Of a stretch of 64,000 nucleotides of DNA, positions 60,377 to 64,000 are shown one piece after another. The notes under the pieces were generated by a model. It had not been told where the DNA came from, did not search any database, and worked only from the letters and a program-made list of their open reading frames with translations. A program made the translations under genes and the position numbers. The stretch covers positions 734,001 through 798,000 of the forward strand of contig JAODUP010000071.1 in NCBI GenBank assembly GCA_025642065.1, in the 5' to 3' direction. Each line of letters begins with the position of its first letter. Positions within the stretch are counted from its first letter, which is position 1. This DNA is from Paralvinella palmiformis. Its lineage: Eukaryota > Annelida > Polychaeta > Terebellida > Alvinellidae.

Positions 60377-60954
60377 ATAATAATAATAATGAATAGATGT
60401 GTTATAAATTGAACAAAAGCACTTTAACAATAAACTGTTAAGTAATACAATAAAGGCGATACTATTTCTATCTTAAATAGTTCTTTACTGATCGTGTTTA
60501 TGTTTTTTTTATCCAATCTCTATCATCTGTATGCTGACGATATGCAAGAAAAGAACAGGCCAACAAATCCGCTTGTGAATATAACTGTTGGCCACAAGAT
60601 GGCGCTGATGTTATACCATAGACGATGTCTTCTCGGTTTACCTCGGCCACGATGATCCGTCGTAGAATTATCGACTTCTATCGAATTATTGATGACCAGA
60701 TCGTGATTTCTGCCAGTCTCCTGATCGATACTCTTTATATAGAAACAGGGCAGACTTTTATCATATCTAGTGTTCTTTTTTAGTTGTTCTTCGAACTGTC
60801 TGGCCTATTATTGAAAGAAAGACAATTACAGGAAGATCTTCTACGATGTTGACAACGGAAGCCATAAGAGCATTAAAGGATGTTAAAATTATATATTTTT
60901 AAAATTACAGGTATACATGTCTTTCTACACTAATGCACTACCGCGTAGACTTAC
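59773..60954. other. Non-coding stretch with a (CTA)n microsatellite
   Basis: A CTA tract spans about 60319-60375, producing a spurious poly-Leu frame. A CpG-richer patch at 60590-60680 has a YY1-like AAGATGGCGC. Most of this region would be intron of the minus-strand gene below, if its next exons lie at lower coordinates. Confidence 0.45.
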
Positions 60955-61428
60955 GTTCTTAAATGTGTCGCAATTTCTGTTCGTCGAGCGATCGCATCTT
61001 ACATTCAGCCATCCGCGTTGCGGCGCTCCGTGTTCGACCCGATACATCACCGGAAGTAGATGATGCGCGGCTTGGTTCTGGATTAGTTCGCCAGCTGGCG
61101 CTCGCCTACCGTTGACCTTGACGTCGTCTGACAACAGCCGACACTGGGTATAGGTTATATTATCCGCCCTCAGTTCTGGCACGATGCAGTAGTAGATGGT
61201 GACCAGTACGGATATGAATCCCGACAGTGTGGCGACCGTTGAGGTAACGAGACCGATCCTGGCGCCGGTTTGCCGTCGTATTATTACCCTTCTCTCGTTC
61301 TGTGACCTGTTCTCTGACCTTTGGACGTCATGAGAGACGCTGCTAATCGACAGACGATAGACCGATAAATTGTTTCCGGGTACCGACAAGCTCGTCATGT
61401 TCATAGTTCGTGTTTCATCGATCACCAT
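60955..61428 (-). CDS. First coding exon of a small membrane protein, possibly BK-channel beta-like
   Basis: 158 codons from the ATG at 61428 (an in-frame TAG lies upstream) to an AAC|GTAAGT donor, phase 0. The open frame continues nine codons past the donor, but GTAAGT argues for splicing. A polar, Arg-rich N-terminus (1-55) precedes one transmembrane helix (about 56-82, LVTSTVATLSGFISVLVTIY). Then comes an extracellular stretch with sequon N90-I-T and Cys at 96, 145 and 153. The layout (short cytoplasmic N-terminus, helix, QCRLLS soon after it, spaced loop cysteines) recalls KCNMB/TipE-type two-helix auxiliary subunits, whose second helix would lie in a later exon. That exon was not found, so the family call is weak. 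Confidence 0.6.
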
Positions 61429-61564
61429 AACTGGTGTCCGACTGATCCAGTGACGAGTCGGATCCTATACACGTCTATTTTCTGAAACGACAGATAACCG
61501 CGCTAAGGTTTCGTTCTGAAGCCGTTTTGCGACTGCTTCATTCGGCTAACACTTATGATTATTG

Positions 61565-61742
61565 CATTCCGTGGCTTAACCGGATGGGTGGTTGGCTGCA
61601 GACCTAAAGCACCTGGACTCAAATTCCGGCTTGGTTACGTCAGAAGTATTTTAATCTTTCACGTCGCCTTTTTACCTTTGGTGGCCGCTCGACCCTTTTA
61701 GCCCACCACGGACCTAACCATGACCGTAAAATAATAACATTC
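61565..61742 (+). mobile_element. SINE with S1 tail but a different tRNA-like head
   Basis: The second half matches S1 (TCTTTCACGTCGCC, TTACCTTTGGTGGCCGCTCG, CCTTTTAGCCCACC, ATGACCGTAAAATAATAAC). The head (CTTAACCGGATGGGTGGTTG with GACTCAAATTCCGG) does not match the other S1 heads. Suggests a related SINE subfamily or a head swap. Confidence 0.7.
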
Positions 61743-62618
61743 CGACTTGTTAGACGATTAACCGTCGTTACTGATTAAGGCCTTTGCTATGAGATAATAA
61801 ATTATCTGTTTAACAATATCAGATTTCACTCAGACAAAAACAAAGAAGATTCTCTAGCGATCCACCGACGGGTTTGGCCTAACAATTATTTAATAAATAA
61901 GATTTAGGTATTGTTTTATTAATAATTAGGTTATCGTGGTGGCATGTACATTATTAATAATCCTAACTATATCAGTAATATAATAAACACGATCACTGTC
62001 TTGTCGTTAGAGGTAGATAAACGTGTGACAACTCTTTAGCTGGATTTCCAGGCCATCGTTATTACAACGAGCTGACTTCAGGGCCAAATGACGTCACAGT
62101 TGGTGACACGTTGGTGTAGATGAAGGCCAGAATGTCAGATCTCGTCACGTGTATGTGCTGCTGTTAAATGGCTTTAAACTGGATTCAGTTCTTGACGTGT
62201 AATTAAATTGGAAATAGAAAAGGACCACGCCAAGGCTTAGAGGCAGTATATCAGTCGGCCTGCATTTAGCCCTGTATATTGCAAACGAACCTGTCTAAAA
62301 CGTTCCCTGCTTTTCAAATCAGCTCTGTTTGTTGCTCTAGAATTTCCTCAATATTAAATAGATTTTGAAGACTGGCTGTTATCTATTCTGAATAAGGACG
62401 AATCTCTCTTCCCAAACCGATGCTTTACATGTTTGATTGGGTGAATATTGCAATTATATATGGAAAATCTCAGAAAATAATGATTTATATAACTAAGACC
62501 TTGGAGCAGATCCCACCATTTCAGTTCAGCGAGACATAGCGAAAACCACCCTACGGGTTTGTTAGAGCCCCACGGAGCCCACCTCTAAGCTCCCGAGACT
62601 TAGTCTATTATTAAACTC
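61743..62618. other. Intergenic, no gene recognised
   Basis: Mixed-composition sequence; nothing was assigned. Confidence 0.4.
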
Positions 62619-62690
62619 TCTCTCTCACTCTCTCTCTCTCTCTGTCTCTCTGTGTATGTGTATGTGTAGATGGGGGGGGGGGGGGGGGGG
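62619..62690. repeat. (TC)n, GTGTATG and poly-G simple repeats
   Basis: A TC-rich tract, then short TGTATGTG repeats, then a run of about 18 G (62672-62690), where the simple tail of the adjacent SINE would be expected. Confidence 0.9.
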
Positions 62691-62862
62691 TGCGGTCACT
62701 TTGTAGGCATGGTAGGCTAAATTGTCCGAGCGACCTCCAACGGTAATGAAGCGAAGTCAAAGATGAAACAGCCTTCAGATATGCCCACGCCGAGATTCGA
62801 ACCCGGGTGGTAGTGATCTGTGGTCCAACACGCTACCGCTAGACCACGGAAGCGCCCCAGGT
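62691..62862 (-). mobile_element. S1 SINE, best-preserved tRNA head
   Basis: On the minus strand: GGCGCTTCCGTGGTCTAGCG (a perfect TRGYNNANNNG A box), then CCGGGTTCGAATCTCGG (B box), then the S1 body. The tail at the low end merges with a poly-G run. The closest copy to an intact head in the window. Confidence 0.85.
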
Positions 62863-64000
62863 GCTACGCAGCATCCCTACTCGTAATTTCATCAGGTAAC
62901 ATTGTCCACGTAATTGACAATTGGTTCTGTTACGTGTGTCATGTGAATAGGACAGGACTAAATATATTTGATTTACACCAACCTTTGTGCAGGATATAAA
63001 AGACAGAAATTGAATAACTACATGTTGAAGGGCTCACTATTGGATCAAAACAATCGACTGTCTCTACTGTACAGAATTCAATTTGATTAATTATCAACAA
63101 ACTTAGTTCATAGAAAGAATTATAAATTTTCCGTTGAAAATAACCTTCTCATTCTAGATACTTTATCATTTATATTATATTAATTGCGCATTTTAGTCAA
63201 CATGCGCCGCTCTCTCAATCACTCACCCCCCTCCTTGAGCTTGATTTCAATGAGAAACTGATCCCATCAAGAAAGTCACGCCGAAGCCTATACAGACTCT
63301 CTATATATTCTCACAACGATAAATATATTATCGGTGGTAGTGCAGTTTTTGCCATATCTCATGCGCTATATAGACAATACGAAACATTTATTATGGCCAA
63401 ATGAAACGATTTGAAAATGCAATTATATTTTATGGATACGACGGACAGGCTAATACATGTGATTGAATAAACCGGTCACCTGTCTAAAACGGTCATTTAG
63501 TGGTGTTACGGAAGACTAAAGTAATCCGGAACAGGTGACGCTGACGTAATGTGAAAGTATTTTAATTTATTTTAAAAATATTCAAAGATTTGTTCATGTT
63601 TTTAGTTGCGATGATAATAATAATGATGATGGTGATATTAAATGAAATCTAAACTCACACAATCAAACATTCAACGGGATGGCATTGTTTTGTATAAACA
63701 AACCAAATACCACACAAAACACGTAATATATTAAATAATACCTATAGCGTTTCATCTATAACACGATGTTCGTCTATGAGTTAAGTACGAATTACGTCAC
63801 CTGAGTTTCGTGTCTGAAAGCCATACATCCACATCTTGATTCCTATTGTCTCCAGGAGAACGCTGTAACTGTAATTAACTCTGGCGTTCATGCGCATGGA
63901 AGACTGAACAATTGTCTTCTCCGCCGACAAAATGTTATTGCACAGCGATATCATAAATTATGAATGTAGAAAGCTATACTTGTGCCGGATGTGGGCGGCC
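62863..64000. other. Intergenic, no gene recognised
   Basis: AT-rich, short frames only. No gene or assignable repeat. Confidence 0.45.

Noticed and set aside
60056..60412. 118-codon frame ending in poly-Leu and poly-Ile
   Set aside because: Produced by the CTA and ATA microsatellite; no start context or domain.
62691..62862. True tRNA gene
   Set aside because: Good A and B boxes, but no foldable acceptor stem was seen and the sequence continues into the S1 body found in other copies; it is a SINE.

Overview
The window is a stretch of an animal nuclear genome. It is AT-rich, with intron-split genes, GT-AG splicing, AATAAA signals, many tRNA-derived SINEs, 5'-truncated LINEs, TIR elements and microsatellites. 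The one gene that can be assigned firmly is an invertebrate-type ubinuclein. The repeat style and composition suggest a lophotrochozoan, probably a mollusc and perhaps a gastropod. That placement is inference, because no species marker was identified.

Layout. Positions 1-21180 are intergenic and repeat-rich. They hold SINE copies, a 117-bp tandem array (4081-4550), LINE fragments of at least three families, and a hAT-like non-autonomous element (9517-10380). Positions 21181-42030 hold the main gene, a complete ubinuclein (UBN1/UBN2/yemanuclein homolog) on the + strand. It has 16 coding exons and 1519 predicted residues, with a CpG-rich promoter and a roughly 1.75-kb 3' UTR. Its introns carry a SINE, a broken hAT transposase and a decayed LINE. 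Positions 42030-47900 are a transposon block, including an element with about 85-bp inverted ends built from 15-bp subrepeats. At 48060-49199 lies an intronless gene for a two-Ig-domain type I membrane protein, with a TATA box upstream and a polyA signal downstream. Positions 49630-60950 are mostly decayed LINEs, SINE-like repeats and microsatellites. At 60955-61428 (- strand) is the first coding exon of a small membrane protein whose remaining exons were not found; its topology and cysteine spacing recall BK-channel beta subunits, with weak support. The end of the window (61560-64000) is SINE and AT-rich sequence.

The three genes show no functional link. Ubinuclein is the histone H3.3 chaperone subunit of the HIRA complex and acts in the nucleus; the other two are predicted cell-surface or secretory-pathway proteins. 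No CRISPR-like, viral or prokaryotic system is present. The most distinctive non-coding signals are the inverted-end element at 43933-44955, a 3'-end motif shared by LINE fragments with diverged ORFs, and SINE copies with perfect target-site duplications.
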